From Brevibacillus sp. (GTDB lineage Bacteria; Bacillota; Bacilli; Brevibacillales; Brevibacillaceae): a DNA stretch of 33,108 nt. The stretch spans positions 1-33,108 of the forward strand of contig JARDZO010000022.1 of the NCBI GenBank assembly GCA_029240815.1. The letters run 5' to 3'. Within the stretch, counting starts at the first letter, position 1. Each line of letters starts with the position of its first letter. Position numbers and translations under genes: made by a program. Of the stretch, positions 7,345 through 15,064 are shown one piece after another. The notes under the pieces are model-generated. The model saw nothing but the letters and a program-made list of their open reading frames with translations. It ran no database searches and was not told the origin of the DNA.

Positions 7345-8271
7345 TTACTTCTTCAGGTCTTCAATGGACTTGATGTCCATGTAGGAAGGAACCGCCAGAC
7401 CCAGCTTGGTACCAATCAGGTTTGGACCGAGGTCTTCTACATTCGCACCCAATTTTTTGAAGTAGTCAGCATGCGTCGTTGGCAACCAAGCCGCTACCAT
7501 GCCGTCCACATCACCATTGGAGACACCAACCCACATCGGGCCAGCTTCCACTTGGCTCAGCTCTACTTGATACTTCAGCTTTTGCTCCAGGACTGTTTTC
7601 ACGACGTTCGTACTGGCAATCTCAGAATCCCAAGCCACGTAAGCGAGCGTCAGTTTTTTGCCTTCTGCAGGCTGAATGCCTTCGACCCACTTGTTGACGG
7701 TTTCTTCGTTGTTTTTCACCCAGTCTGCAGCTGCTTCCTCTGGCTTTTTGCCATCTGCGATCTCGAGCATGACTTTTTCCATGTCAGCTGGCTTCCACTC
7801 GAATTTGTCGAGGAAAGCATAGGCACTCGGCTGATCCTCTTTCAAGCCTTTGCGTACGATAGTGTGAATCTGTTCATCTTTACCGTAGGAGCCTTTTGGA
7901 TCTTCGAGATACTTCATTTCAAATTTGGAGAACATCCAGTGTGGTGTCCAGCCCGTTACGATAATTGGCTTCTTGTCTTTGTATGCTTGGGTCAGAGCCG
8001 CTGTCATCGCTGCACTGGAACCTTCGACCAGCTCCCAATCACTCAGTCCATAATCTTTCATCGCTTTGTCGGTTGCTTTCATCAGTCCGGCACCGGGATC
8101 AATCCCGATGATCTTGTGGTCCACCTGCGCGCCTACGCTGCCTTGTGCAGACTCGGTGCCGCCAGGAGGCTGGTTGCCCTCCTGTGGTGCATTATTACTT
8201 CCGCACCCTGCCATCAGCATGCTTATTCCCAATGCGACTGCTAATCCCTTAATCATTTTTCCTTTTTTCAT
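7345..8271 (-). CDS. opuAC: Glycine betaine-binding lipoprotein of ABC importer
   Basis: This 308-residue lipoprotein has a signal peptide with lipobox LMAGC (lipidated Cys23) and a low-complexity linker rich in Gly/Pro/Gln. An OpuAC-type solute-binding domain follows, with aromatic-rich segments such as VTGWTPHWMF that form the quaternary-ammonium cage in the family. It captures glycine betaine or proline betaine at the outer membrane face and delivers it to the permease. It is the third gene of the operon, 11 bases after the permease stop; its GGAGGGG site begins within the permease stop codon. The assignment to OpuAC rather than a proline or carnitine system rests on family resemblance and on the full operon. 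Confidence 0.93.
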   Translation of the reverse strand: MKKGKMIKGLAVALGISMLMAGCGSNNAPQEGNQPPGGTESAQGSVGAQVDHKIIGIDPGAGLMKATDKAMKDYGLSDWELVEGSSAAMTAALTQAYKDKKPIIVTGWTPHWMFSKFEMKYLEDPKGSYGKDEQIHTIVRKGLKEDQPSAYAFLDKFEWKPADMEKVMLEIADGKKPEEAAADWVKNNEETVNKWVEGIQPAEGKKLTLAYVAWDSEIASTNVVKTVLEQKLKYQVELSQVEAGPMWVGVSNGDVDGMVAAWLPTTHADYFKKLGANVEDLGPNLIGTKLGLAVPSYMDIKSIEDLKK

Positions 8272-8282
8272 GAAAACCCCTC

Positions 8283-9122
8283 CTACGCGTTTTTTCTCTT
8301 TCCTACACCTTGCGTGATGCGATCCAGCAAAATCGCCATGATCACAATCGCGAGACCTGCCTCAAAGCCTTGCCCGATATTGATTTGGGTAACGGCACGA
8401 TAGACGTCCGCACCCAATCCTTTTGCCCCAATCATCGAGGCGATGACGACCATGGACAGAGCCAGCATGATACTTTGGTTGATCCCCGCCATCATCGTGG
8501 TTTTCGCAATCGGCAGCTGTACTTTGGTCAGCTTTTGCCAGTAGGTCGATCCGAAAGCATCGGAAGCCTCAATCAAATCAGCAGGGACTTGACGAATCCC
8601 CAGATTGGTCAAACGGATCGTCGGCGGCATCGCAAAAATGACAGAAGCGATCACACCGGGCACCTTCCCCAGTCCGAAGAAAAAGATCGCCGGAATCAAG
8701 TACACGAAGGCCGGCATGGTCTGCATAAAGTCAAGCAGCGGAGTGACGACTTTTTGTACCGATTCATTCTTGGCACACCAGATCCCAACTGGAATCCCGA
8801 CGACGATGGAAATCAAGGCTGCGGTCAACACCAGCGCAAGGGTCTCCATGGAATGCTCCCAATAACCCAGATTTTGAATCAGTAATAATCCAATGAAGGT
8901 AAAAATAGCCATCGTCCATCTTCCTGCACGATAAGCAAGCAGCGCGAACAATATAATGACCAGCCAAAACGGCAATCCGGTCAAGATCGCATTAAACAGA
9001 TCAACGATTCCACCAATAGCCGCGGAAATGAGATCAAAAACAAAGCCTAAATTTTTATCTAGCCCATCTACGATGACCTCTATCCACTCATCGAGGGGCA
9101 GCTTTGGAAAAAGTTGACTCAT
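8283..9122 (-). CDS. opuAB: Glycine betaine ABC transporter permease
   Basis: The 279-residue protein has an extracytoplasmic amphipathic N-terminus (LPLDEWIEVIVDGL, typical of OpuAB/ProW) and about six to seven membrane helices. The cytoplasmic EAA loop that docks on the ATPase is seen as IRQVPADLIEASDAFGSTYWQ near residues 188-208. It forms the membrane channel of the betaine importer. The ATG shares one base with the stop of the ATPase gene (TAATG), so translation is coupled. Confidence 0.94.
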   Translation of the reverse strand: MSQLFPKLPLDEWIEVIVDGLDKNLGFVFDLISAAIGGIVDLFNAILTGLPFWLVIILFALLAYRAGRWTMAIFTFIGLLLIQNLGYWEHSMETLALVLTAALISIVVGIPVGIWCAKNESVQKVVTPLLDFMQTMPAFVYLIPAIFFFGLGKVPGVIASVIFAMPPTIRLTNLGIRQVPADLIEASDAFGSTYWQKLTKVQLPIAKTTMMAGINQSIMLALSMVVIASMIGAKGLGADVYRAVTQINIGQGFEAGLAIVIMAILLDRITQGVGKRKNA

Positions 9123-10345
9123 TACGTATTCACCTGCCCTTCTTCTTCAGTCGGCAGCGCACTTTCCTGATTCACTTTTCCTGCCAGGCCACCTAACACG
9201 GCACCTTTTACGAGCACGCCCAGCAACCGATCATGCTCACCCGTGACCGCTACCGGAATATCAGAAAACGCCACGAGATCAAACAGCTCGTTTAACAGCG
9301 TATGCGGCCCTACCTTTGGCACTTCTGTCCGCAGCACTTCTTCCAGTGTCTTGCCGTTTAGTTTGGCATCATTGACAGCATCGGCGGTCAGTACCCCGAG
9401 CAGTGTCTTCTTCCTGTCAACGACGTACAGACTGGACACACCACGATCCCGCATCAATTGCAGGGCAACGCGAGGACCTCTATCCAGCGTGACCGTCTCT
9501 GCCCGCTTCATGACGTGCTCAGCCGCCAAAACTTTCGAGCGGTCGACGTCTTCCACGAACCTTTCTACGTACTCATTGGCCGGATTCGTCATGATTTCTT
9601 CAGGGGTACCGATCTGTACGATCGCCCCATCCTTCATCAAGGCGATCCGATCCCCGATCTTCAGCGCTTCGTCCAGGTCATGCGTAATAAAGATGATGGT
9701 TCGCTGCATCGTGCTCTGCAATTCCAACAGCTCATCCTGCATGTCTTTGCGAATCAGTGGATCAAGGGCGCTGAAGGCCTCATCCATCAACAGCACATCT
9801 GGATCGTTCGCCATGGCGCGTGCCAGACCGACACGTTGCTGCATCCCGCCACTCAACTGATCGGGATAGCTCTGTTCCCATCCACCGAGTCCGACCAAGG
9901 CCAACGCTTCCTTGGCTCTCTGCTCGCGTTCGCTCTTCGGCATATTTTGTATTTCCAAGCCATACGCGGCGTTTTCCAGCACCGTTCTGTGCGGAAAAAG
10001 CGCGAACTTCTGAAAGACCATCCCTAATTTTTTTCGTCTTACTTGTTGCAGCTGCTCTGTATTCATACTGACGATATCTATATCGTCAATGAGAATTCGG
10101 CCCTCCGTCGGCTCGATCAATCGGTTCAGCAATCGAACCAACGTGGATTTACCGCTACCCGAGAGCCCCATGATGACAAAAATCTCGCCAGCGTTCACCT
10201 CAAAGCTCGCTTGGTTCACCCCGAGAGTCAGACCCGTTTCCTTTACTATCTCTGTTTTGGTCTTCCCCTGCTTAACTAAAGGCAAAGCGCGCTGAGGCTG
10301 GCGTCCAAAGATCTTCGTTAAGTTTTCTACTTTAATTTTGGGCAT
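9122..10345 (-). CDS. opuAA: Glycine betaine ABC transporter ATPase with CBS pair
   Basis: The 407-residue protein contains a complete ABC ATPase: Walker A GLSGSGKST (about 60-68), signature LSGGMQQRVGLARA (about 163-176), Walker B VLLMDEAFSALD and a switch His in ITHDLDE. A C-terminal pair of CBS domains (about 280-395) senses ionic strength in OpuA homologues, with activation by high internal salt. It is the first gene of the operon, preceded by a strong GGAGGTG site. The start at 10345 gives MPKIKVENLTKIFG, the usual N-terminus. An osmoprotective role is inferred from the family and from the divergent GbsR gene. Confidence 0.95.
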   Translation of the reverse strand: MPKIKVENLTKIFGRQPQRALPLVKQGKTKTEIVKETGLTLGVNQASFEVNAGEIFVIMGLSGSGKSTLVRLLNRLIEPTEGRILIDDIDIVSMNTEQLQQVRRKKLGMVFQKFALFPHRTVLENAAYGLEIQNMPKSEREQRAKEALALVGLGGWEQSYPDQLSGGMQQRVGLARAMANDPDVLLMDEAFSALDPLIRKDMQDELLELQSTMQRTIIFITHDLDEALKIGDRIALMKDGAIVQIGTPEEIMTNPANEYVERFVEDVDRSKVLAAEHVMKRAETVTLDRGPRVALQLMRDRGVSSLYVVDRKKTLLGVLTADAVNDAKLNGKTLEEVLRTEVPKVGPHTLLNELFDLVAFSDIPVAVTGEHDRLLGVLVKGAVLGGLAGKVNQESALPTEEEGQVNT

Positions 10346-10395
10346 ATGGTCACCTCCAACTTTCTGCCCGATTCCGGACGATCACTACCCTTACC

Positions 10396-10424
10396 ATTGT
10401 ATCGGGGGTTCATTTTTCCCTCAA
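10396..10424 (-). promoter_or_regulatory. Sigma-A promoter of the opuA operon
   Basis: On the minus strand TTGAGG (10419-10424) and TACAAT (10396-10401) are separated by 17 bases. The predicted transcript starts near 10388 and has a leader of about 43 bases with a strong ribosome site. Just upstream is an imperfect palindrome (CTCGATAATCGGG at 10436-10448). Confidence 0.7.
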
Positions 10425-10490
10425 ATTGGGTAAGACTCGATAATCGGGCATTTTTAGCGTTCAGAAAAAACTTTACGTACTTTTCTTACC

Positions 10491-10505
10491 GTATTCGCAG
10501 AATAC
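10491..10505. promoter_or_regulatory. Perfect 15-bp palindrome between opuA and gbsR-like promoters
   Basis: GTATTC-GCA-GAATAC is a perfect inverted repeat, followed three bases later by GTATATAC. It lies about 66 bases upstream of the opuA -35 element and about 26 bases upstream of the regulator -35 element. It is the best candidate operator for the GbsR-type protein, though no binding consensus was available to compare. Confidence 0.5.
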
Positions 10506-10531
10506 CTCGTATATACTGTGCAATATCTCCA

Positions 10532-10560
10532 TTTACTTTTTCCGGTCAGAAACGTACAAT
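10532..10560 (+). promoter_or_regulatory. Sigma-A promoter of the gbsR-like gene
   Basis: TTTACT (10532-10537) and TACAAT (10555-10560) are 17 bases apart, about 45 bases before the regulator start. Together with the opuA promoter this makes a divergent control region. Confidence 0.65.
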
Positions 10561-10604
10561 CTTAGTCAGGTAATATGAATGACTAGAGGAGCTGCTTTTT
10601 TCAA

Positions 10605-11153
10605 ATGGATACCAAACAGGAAAGAATCCTCGAAAAAGCTCAGGAACGCGTGATCGAGACTCTTGCCCGAAACATGGATTTGTACGGCATTACCATGTCC
10701 ACGGGGCTGTTGTACGGCACGTTGCTGTTTCAGGACAAGTCAATGACGCTCGATGAAATGGGAGAAGCGCTGGGAATGAGCAAGACCAGCATGAGTACCG
10801 GCGTTCGCACGTTGATGGACTTAAATATGGTAGAAAAGATATGGAAAAAAGGGACGCGTAAAGATCACTACGAGATCAATCTGGACTGGTATCAGAACTT
10901 CATTGATCTCTTTTCCGTGAAATGGAGACACGCCTGTGAGCAAAACGGCATGAGCCTGAAAAAGTCGCTGCAGGAGCTCCGCGCCCTTCAAGAAACCGAA
11001 GAACTCACTGATGAAGACAAGGAACGTGTCGAACTAAGCATCGAACGTATCGAGAATGGACTGGAATATTACCATTGGCTGTCCCGATTGATCGATTCTT
11101 TTGAGTCACACGATATCTTTCAGTTTGTACCGAAAAAGGAAATTAAGTCATAA
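10605..11153 (+). CDS. GbsR/OpcR-type MarR-fold repressor of osmoprotectant genes
   Basis: The 182-residue protein has the GbsR pattern: an N-terminal helix (about 1-40), then a winged helix-turn-helix (about 42-85, LDEMGEALGMSKTSMSTGVRTLMDLNMVEKIW) and a long helical C-terminal half for dimerisation. Family members sense choline or glycine betaine and repress uptake or synthesis genes. It is transcribed divergently from opuA, which suggests it controls that importer directly and perhaps itself. The ribosome site AGAGGAG is 13 bases from the ATG, somewhat far, and no closer start is in frame. It could equally be called OpcR-like; the two are paralogues. Confidence 0.9.
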   Translation: MDTKQERILEKAQERVIETLARNMDLYGITMSTGLLYGTLLFQDKSMTLDEMGEALGMSKTSMSTGVRTLMDLNMVEKIWKKGTRKDHYEINLDWYQNFIDLFSVKWRHACEQNGMSLKKSLQELRALQETEELTDEDKERVELSIERIENGLEYYHWLSRLIDSFESHDIFQFVPKKEIKS

Positions 11154-11164
11154 GCTTGGCTGAA

Positions 11165-11222
11165 ACAAAAAGAGGACCTCATCTCCTATCGCTTATCGTA
11201 GGAATGAGGTCCTCTTTTTGTA
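11165..11222 (+). terminator. Strong terminator after the gbsR-like gene
   Basis: An 18-base near-perfect stem (ACAAAAAGAGGACCTCAT paired with its complement), plus TCCTA/TAGGA inside, ends in a T run. The A run at the 5' side makes it functional in both directions. Confidence 0.92.
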
Positions 11223-11317
11223 TGTAAATTCCAGTTTATTTGTGCTACACTTCCTTTACAGGCCGCCTTCAGAAATGGCGCTGCCTGCATACTCACATGC
11301 GAAAGGAGCTGGCGTAC

Positions 11318-11395
11318 ATGAGCACATATAATCTTCGGAATACTCATAAATCAATGACTTTGAAAAACAAGAAAAAGAGGGATCTGCATAGCTAG
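11318..11395 (+). CDS. Possible 25-residue leader peptide or small protein
   Basis: A short frame with a good AAAGGAG site 9 bases before the ATG. The product begins MSTYNLRNTHKS and is basic (Lys/Arg-rich from residue 16), with no hydrophobic segment. It ends 23 bases before the isochorismatase-like gene, on the same strand, in its expected leader. It may be a translated leader, a small protein or chance; only the spacing and the ribosome site support it. Confidence 0.4.
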   Translation: MSTYNLRNTHKSMTLKNKKKRDLHS

Positions 11396-11418
11396 TCCCC
11401 TATCTGAGGAGGAAGTAC

Positions 11419-12000
11419 ATGAATCACACAACCGCTCTGCTCGTAATCGATGTTCAGGTAGGTGTTGTCGAGGGCACACCCGACCGTCCACATCCGGTAT
11501 ATGCCAAAGAATCGCTGCTCCGAACGATCCAGGCCTTGATCGACCAAGCCCGCTCAAGATCGATTCCGGTCTTGTACGTGCAGGATTTGGATGTCAAAGA
11601 AGCAGGCGAAGACGCATTTTCGATTCACTCCGCACTCTCCCCTGCCCCGCAAGAGCCTGTCATTTTTAAACGAGCAACGGATTCTTTTCACGGCACCGAC
11701 TTGCATGAGCAATTGCAAGCGCTCGGCATCAAGCATCTCGTGATCGTCGGCTGCAAAACGGAATATTGCGTGGATAGCGCCTGCCGCAAAGCCACCACTC
11801 TCGGCTATGACGTTACGCTGGTACGGGACGGTCATTCGACGACAGACAATGCCGCATTGCCTGCCGAGCAGATCATCGCCCATCACAACACCTGCCTTCA
11901 TGGCTTGAGCAATCTCGATCCATTCATTGTGGTACGACCATCAGAGGAAGACGTGCTTGAGCCTACTCATGATTCGTATCGACAAGGAATCCTTTCATAA
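11419..12000 (+). CDS. Isochorismatase-like cysteine hydrolase
   Basis: The 193-residue protein has the three catalytic residues of the family: Asp11 (LLVIDVQ), Lys84 (VIFKR) and Cys117 (TEYCVDSACRKA). Members hydrolyse amides such as nicotinamide, N-carbamoyl compounds or isochorismate; the substrate is not determined. The VVGCKTEYCVDSACRKATTLGYDVTLV type of segment is usual in YecD/CSHase-like proteins. The start has a GAGGAGG site 7-8 bases upstream. No neighbouring pathway gene helps to define the substrate. Confidence 0.88.
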   Translation: MNHTTALLVIDVQVGVVEGTPDRPHPVYAKESLLRTIQALIDQARSRSIPVLYVQDLDVKEAGEDAFSIHSALSPAPQEPVIFKRATDSFHGTDLHEQLQALGIKHLVIVGCKTEYCVDSACRKATTLGYDVTLVRDGHSTTDNAALPAEQIIAHHNTCLHGLSNLDPFIVVRPSEEDVLEPTHDSYRQGILS

Positions 12001-12004
12001 GGAA

Positions 12005-12048
12005 ACAAAAAAAACGGGCAGACCGCTATGGTCTTAAGCCCGTTTTTT
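12005..12048. terminator. Bidirectional terminator between isochorismatase-like gene and ywbE
   Basis: AAAACGGGC (12011-12019) pairs with GCCCGTTTT (12038-12046), with an inner ACC/GGT pairing. T runs lie on both sides, serving the converging plus-strand hydrolase gene and minus-strand ywbE. Confidence 0.9.
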
Positions 12049-12078
12049 ACTGGTTTGAAATCACTCATCCTCCCCTGC

Positions 12079-12282
12079 TTATTCGTCCTTTTTGATAATC
12101 TCCTGCACTCTTCCCACCTGTCCATCGGTCAGACGGACTTTGATGCCGTGTGGATGCGTACTGGAATTGGTCAAAATGTCTTTGACGATGCCACGAGTTC
12201 GCTTCCCCGTACGTTGATCTTGTTTCAATACGATATCGACTACCAGCCCAGCAACAATATCTTTTCGATTTTTTCCATTCAT
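12079..12282 (-). CDS. ywbE: YwbE family protein
   Basis: This 67-residue protein matches the YwbE (DUF2196) family over its whole length: DIVLKQDQRTGKRTRG, then VKDILTNSSTHPHGIKVRL and DGQVGRVQEI. The family is short, basic and beta-rich (KOW/SH3-like), widely conserved in Firmicutes, with no established function. GGGGAGC precedes the ATG. It is a single-gene unit divergent from the next unknown gene. Confidence 0.95.
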   Translation of the reverse strand: MNGKNRKDIVAGLVVDIVLKQDQRTGKRTRGIVKDILTNSSTHPHGIKVRLTDGQVGRVQEIIKKDE

Positions 12283-12339
12283 CTTTTTTGCTCCCCTTTT
12301 TCTACAATCATCGATCTTTTTCGCTCTTTGTCTTACCTA

Positions 12340-12348
12340 TGATATAAT
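12340..12348 (+). promoter_or_regulatory. Extended -10 promoter of the 12381 gene
   Basis: TGATATAAT is a consensus extended -10 element; only a weak TTCGCT-like -35 lies 17 bases upstream. It is 33 bases before the start of the next gene, consistent with a short leader. Confidence 0.6.
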
Positions 12349-12380
12349 CGACAAACAAAACTATCTCATCGGAGGAATCC

Positions 12381-12857
12381 ATGCTTACATTTGAAGAAAA
12401 ACTGGCTGTCATTGAATCTTTCCCGGAGTTGACGCGCAACGATGTCTCCCTCAAGCGGGTTAACTTTCATTTTGAAGGCAGTTTGCATGAGAAAAAAACA
12501 GTCGTGTACCATCTCCATCCAAACGGAAACGGCTTCGTATATGGCGCGTATTTGAAAGGCTTTCGCAAGGATGACAAAGGCTTCATCAACGTCCGTGACT
12601 TTTCGGCTGACGAACTGCGCTCCGTTATTGAAGCGTCCATCCAGATGCTTTCTTATAAACGCGAGATCCCTCCTCAAGTGAACTCCGCGGCACAAGAACT
12701 GGAAGAAACGTGGGTCGACAAGAACGACAACACCCTGCTGCTCCAACAGGAAGATTCCTTGTGGAACGTCTACCACGGCATGAATCTGGAAGCTTCTTTT
12801 GAATCGTATGTGGAAGCTGAGCAGTACTTGAAAGAAGAAGGCTTCACCCGTCAATAG
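12381..12857 (+). CDS. Unknown 158-residue protein
   Basis: I do not recognise the family. The protein is soluble, with mixed alpha/beta character and no signal peptide or membrane helix. Residues about 20-60 look like a beta sheet (VNFHFEGSL, KTVVYHLHPNGNGFVYGAYL). An acidic helix (DFSADELRSVIEASIQML) follows, and the C-terminus (SFESYVEAEQYLKEEGF) ends in a helix. The start is firm: CGGAGGA lies 6 bases before the ATG and an extended -10 promoter is upstream. It is monocistronic. Confidence 0.8.
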   Translation: MLTFEEKLAVIESFPELTRNDVSLKRVNFHFEGSLHEKKTVVYHLHPNGNGFVYGAYLKGFRKDDKGFINVRDFSADELRSVIEASIQMLSYKREIPPQVNSAAQELEETWVDKNDNTLLLQQEDSLWNVYHGMNLEASFESYVEAEQYLKEEGFTRQ

Positions 12858-12994
12858 AGTTTTTCACGATTGTGTCCAATTCCAATACCAATTTCCACTC
12901 CCTGACCTTCCCCCTGCATTGGATAGACTCTCCTGATCGGGTACCCATTCCACCTAGCTAGATGTACAATACCAAATCGTAAACCTTGAAACAA

Positions 12995-13030
12995 TTGGCC
13001 AAGCAGTCTGACCGGACTGCTTGGGTCCAA
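12995..13030 (+). promoter_or_regulatory. Hairpin in the leader of the signalling operon
   Basis: CCAAGCAGTC (12999-13008) pairs perfectly with GACTGCTTGG (13015-13024) around a 6-base loop. An outer TTGG/CCAA pair extends the stem. No T run follows, so it is not a normal terminator. It ends 25 bases before the first start codon and could be a DNA operator or an RNA element affecting stability or translation. Confidence 0.55.
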
Positions 13031-13055
13031 CCGACTAACAGGGGGATCGTACGGC

Positions 13056-14678
13056 ATGAAGAAGTATAGAGATACACTTTTGACCCATATTCACAAGCAA
13101 CTGGAGGCGTGGTTCGATCTCAACGGACCACTCCCCCATGACGAATTATACCGCTTTCTCCATTCCTTAAAAGGAACCTCGGGAACCATTGGCCTCACGG
13201 ATTTGTCGAATCTTTCCCTGAACCTCTTGGACCAACTGGAAGAAATGCCGCCAAAAGATTGGCAACCCGCTGAGTGGCGCAAATTTTTGCTCGAGTTAAT
13301 CGCGATGTGCTACGAACAGTGGTCGGAGCAAGAGCTGCTGCTGGACGATCCGGAGCAGGCACGGGAAACCAGCTATGAGAGCCAACCTCTCGTCCTGATT
13401 CTGGATGATGACGTCACTCTCTTGATGTATGTAAAAGAATATTTAGAGAAGCGCAACTGGTCGGTCATTGCTACCGTTCATCCCCACAAAGCACTGGATT
13501 ACTTTCATGACATGAATCCCGACTGTCTGATTCTGGATTTAAATATTCCGGAAACGGGCGGCTTTCAGGTGATGAAGACGCTCAGTGAAAAAATCAAAAA
13601 ACAGTACGTACCTACGACAGTCATCAGTGTGGATTGTGCGCGGGACACTCGTTTGCATGCCTACCGCCTGGGTGCGGATGACGTCATGTGCAAGCCACTT
13701 GATATGGAAGAGCTGGCTGTTCGGCTGGAACGTCAATTATACCGCAAACGCTGGATGAATCGGATCCTGTTTCTGGACGAGCTGACCGGTGCCTACAACC
13801 GCAACTCCCTGCTGGACACGTATCAACGGCTGCTCGGTGATGCACAGCGGGCAGATTCTCCCCTGTCACTCGCCTTCCTGGATATCGATCATTTCAAAAA
13901 AGTGAATGATACATACGGCCATCTGGTCGGAGATGATGTCCTGTGCCGATTCGCTTCCTTTATCCAGAGCAGTGCGGCCAAAAACGACATCCTGTTCCGG
14001 TACGGCGGAGAAGAGTTTATCCTTTTGATGCCCCAAACTGCCGTGCAGGAAGCCAAGCTCCGTATGCAGCAGATGCTGGATGCCTTTTGTGCGATGACAT
14101 TTGACTCTGCGAACGGCCCCTTTTCATTGAGCTTTTCCGCAGGTGTCGTACAGATCACAGTCGCCGAAAAACCATTTCCTTATTGGCTGGAAGTAGCCGA
14201 TAACTCTTTATATAGAGCCAAAAATTCGGGCCGATGCAGAATTGAGGAAGCCGTTCTGTCAGAAACGGGAGACTCTCCGCAAATCAAGCTCAAGGTAGCG
14301 ATTATCGATGACGATGCGATGATCCGGACGATGCTGGCGGAATCTGTGAAAAACGGCTTTGACGGATGGATTTACGCGGACATTCACGAATTTCGTGATG
14401 GCGAGGCCTTCTTCCAGAGTGACTGGCACCGCGGTCTAGAGCCGTACCTCGTCATTTTGGATGGCATCATGCCAATCATGGACGGGCTAGAGGTCTTGCA
14501 GCGGATTCGAGCTCTGCCCAATACCAAACGCTATACCGTCATCATGCTGACAGGACGTACCGAAGAGCACGATATTGTGCGTGCCCTCCAATTGGGGGCG
14601 GATGATTACATGACAAAGCCCTTCAGTACCAAAGAACTGGAAGCGAGAATCAAGCGTCTGGTGAAACGAATGGTTTAG
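13056..14678 (+). CDS. HPt-REC-GGDEF-REC signalling protein (diguanylate cyclase)
   Basis: The 540-residue protein has four domains. An HPt domain (1-105) carries phosphorylatable His36 in FLHSLKGTSGTIG. The first receiver (111-230) has acidic pocket Asp117-119, phospho-acceptor Asp161 and Lys213. The GGDEF domain (about 236-400) has an intact GGEEF at 317-321 and the substrate-binding FLDIDHFKKVNDTYGH. A second receiver (412-538) has Asp418-420, Asp469, Thr499 and Lys521. It should make cyclic di-GMP under phosphorelay control. The usual inhibitory RxxD site five residues before GGEEF has Ala308 in place of Arg, so product feedback is probably lost. It heads an operon with a lone receiver and a hybrid kinase. 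The ribosome site is AGGGGG, spaced about 11. Confidence 0.93.
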   Translation: MKKYRDTLLTHIHKQLEAWFDLNGPLPHDELYRFLHSLKGTSGTIGLTDLSNLSLNLLDQLEEMPPKDWQPAEWRKFLLELIAMCYEQWSEQELLLDDPEQARETSYESQPLVLILDDDVTLLMYVKEYLEKRNWSVIATVHPHKALDYFHDMNPDCLILDLNIPETGGFQVMKTLSEKIKKQYVPTTVISVDCARDTRLHAYRLGADDVMCKPLDMEELAVRLERQLYRKRWMNRILFLDELTGAYNRNSLLDTYQRLLGDAQRADSPLSLAFLDIDHFKKVNDTYGHLVGDDVLCRFASFIQSSAAKNDILFRYGGEEFILLMPQTAVQEAKLRMQQMLDAFCAMTFDSANGPFSLSFSAGVVQITVAEKPFPYWLEVADNSLYRAKNSGRCRIEEAVLSETGDSPQIKLKVAIIDDDAMIRTMLAESVKNGFDGWIYADIHEFRDGEAFFQSDWHRGLEPYLVILDGIMPIMDGLEVLQRIRALPNTKRYTVIMLTGRTEEHDIVRALQLGADDYMTKPFSTKELEARIKRLVKRMV

Positions 14679-14701
14679 ATGAAAAAGTTGGAGTGAAAAC
14701 A

Positions 14702-15064
14702 ATGGCACACATTTTACTTGCTGAAGACGAACCTGTCTTGCGCATGCTGATCAGCGATACCTTAGAGGATGAAGGACACCTGCTCGATATCGCTTGCGAT
14801 GGTGAGGAAGCGTTACAAAAAATCGAGCAGCATCAGTATGACCTGATCGTTCTGGATTACATGATGCCCAAGCTGACTGGCTACGAAGTATTGGTGCACA
14901 TGAAGCAGATCCCTGAAAAAGGAAATTGCAAAGTCATGATCCTTTCTGCAAAAAGCCAACATGCCGAACAGGAAAAGATGCGTGCCGCAGGCGCGGATGC
15001 TTTCATCCCCAAACCTTTTAGCCCCATGGAACTGGTACGGGTTGTGGAGGACATGCTTGCATGA
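14702..15064 (+). CDS. Single-domain response regulator (CheY-like)
   Basis: The 120-residue receiver has the acidic pair Glu8/Asp9, phospho-acceptor Asp52 (LIVLDYMMPKLTGYEV), Ser82 and Lys104 (FIPKPFS). There is no output domain, so it acts by protein contact or as a phosphate shuttle or sink. I chose the ATG at 14702 because TTGGAG lies 8 bases upstream; an in-frame GTG at 14693 overlaps that site. It starts 23 bases after the diguanylate cyclase stop and overlaps the hybrid kinase start by 4 bases (ATGA), so the operon is translationally coupled. Confidence 0.93.
   Translation: MAHILLAEDEPVLRMLISDTLEDEGHLLDIACDGEEALQKIEQHQYDLIVLDYMMPKLTGYEVLVHMKQIPEKGNCKVMILSAKSQHAEQEKMRAAGADAFIPKPFSPMELVRVVEDMLA

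Noticed and set aside
7324..8244. 306-codon plus-strand frame opposite opuAC
   Set aside because: No ribosome site or family resemblance; it is the antisense shadow of a well-supported lipoprotein gene.
12999..13024. Hairpin as a terminator of the 12381 gene
   Set aside because: No T run follows, and it is 140 bases away from that gene but only 30 from the next start.
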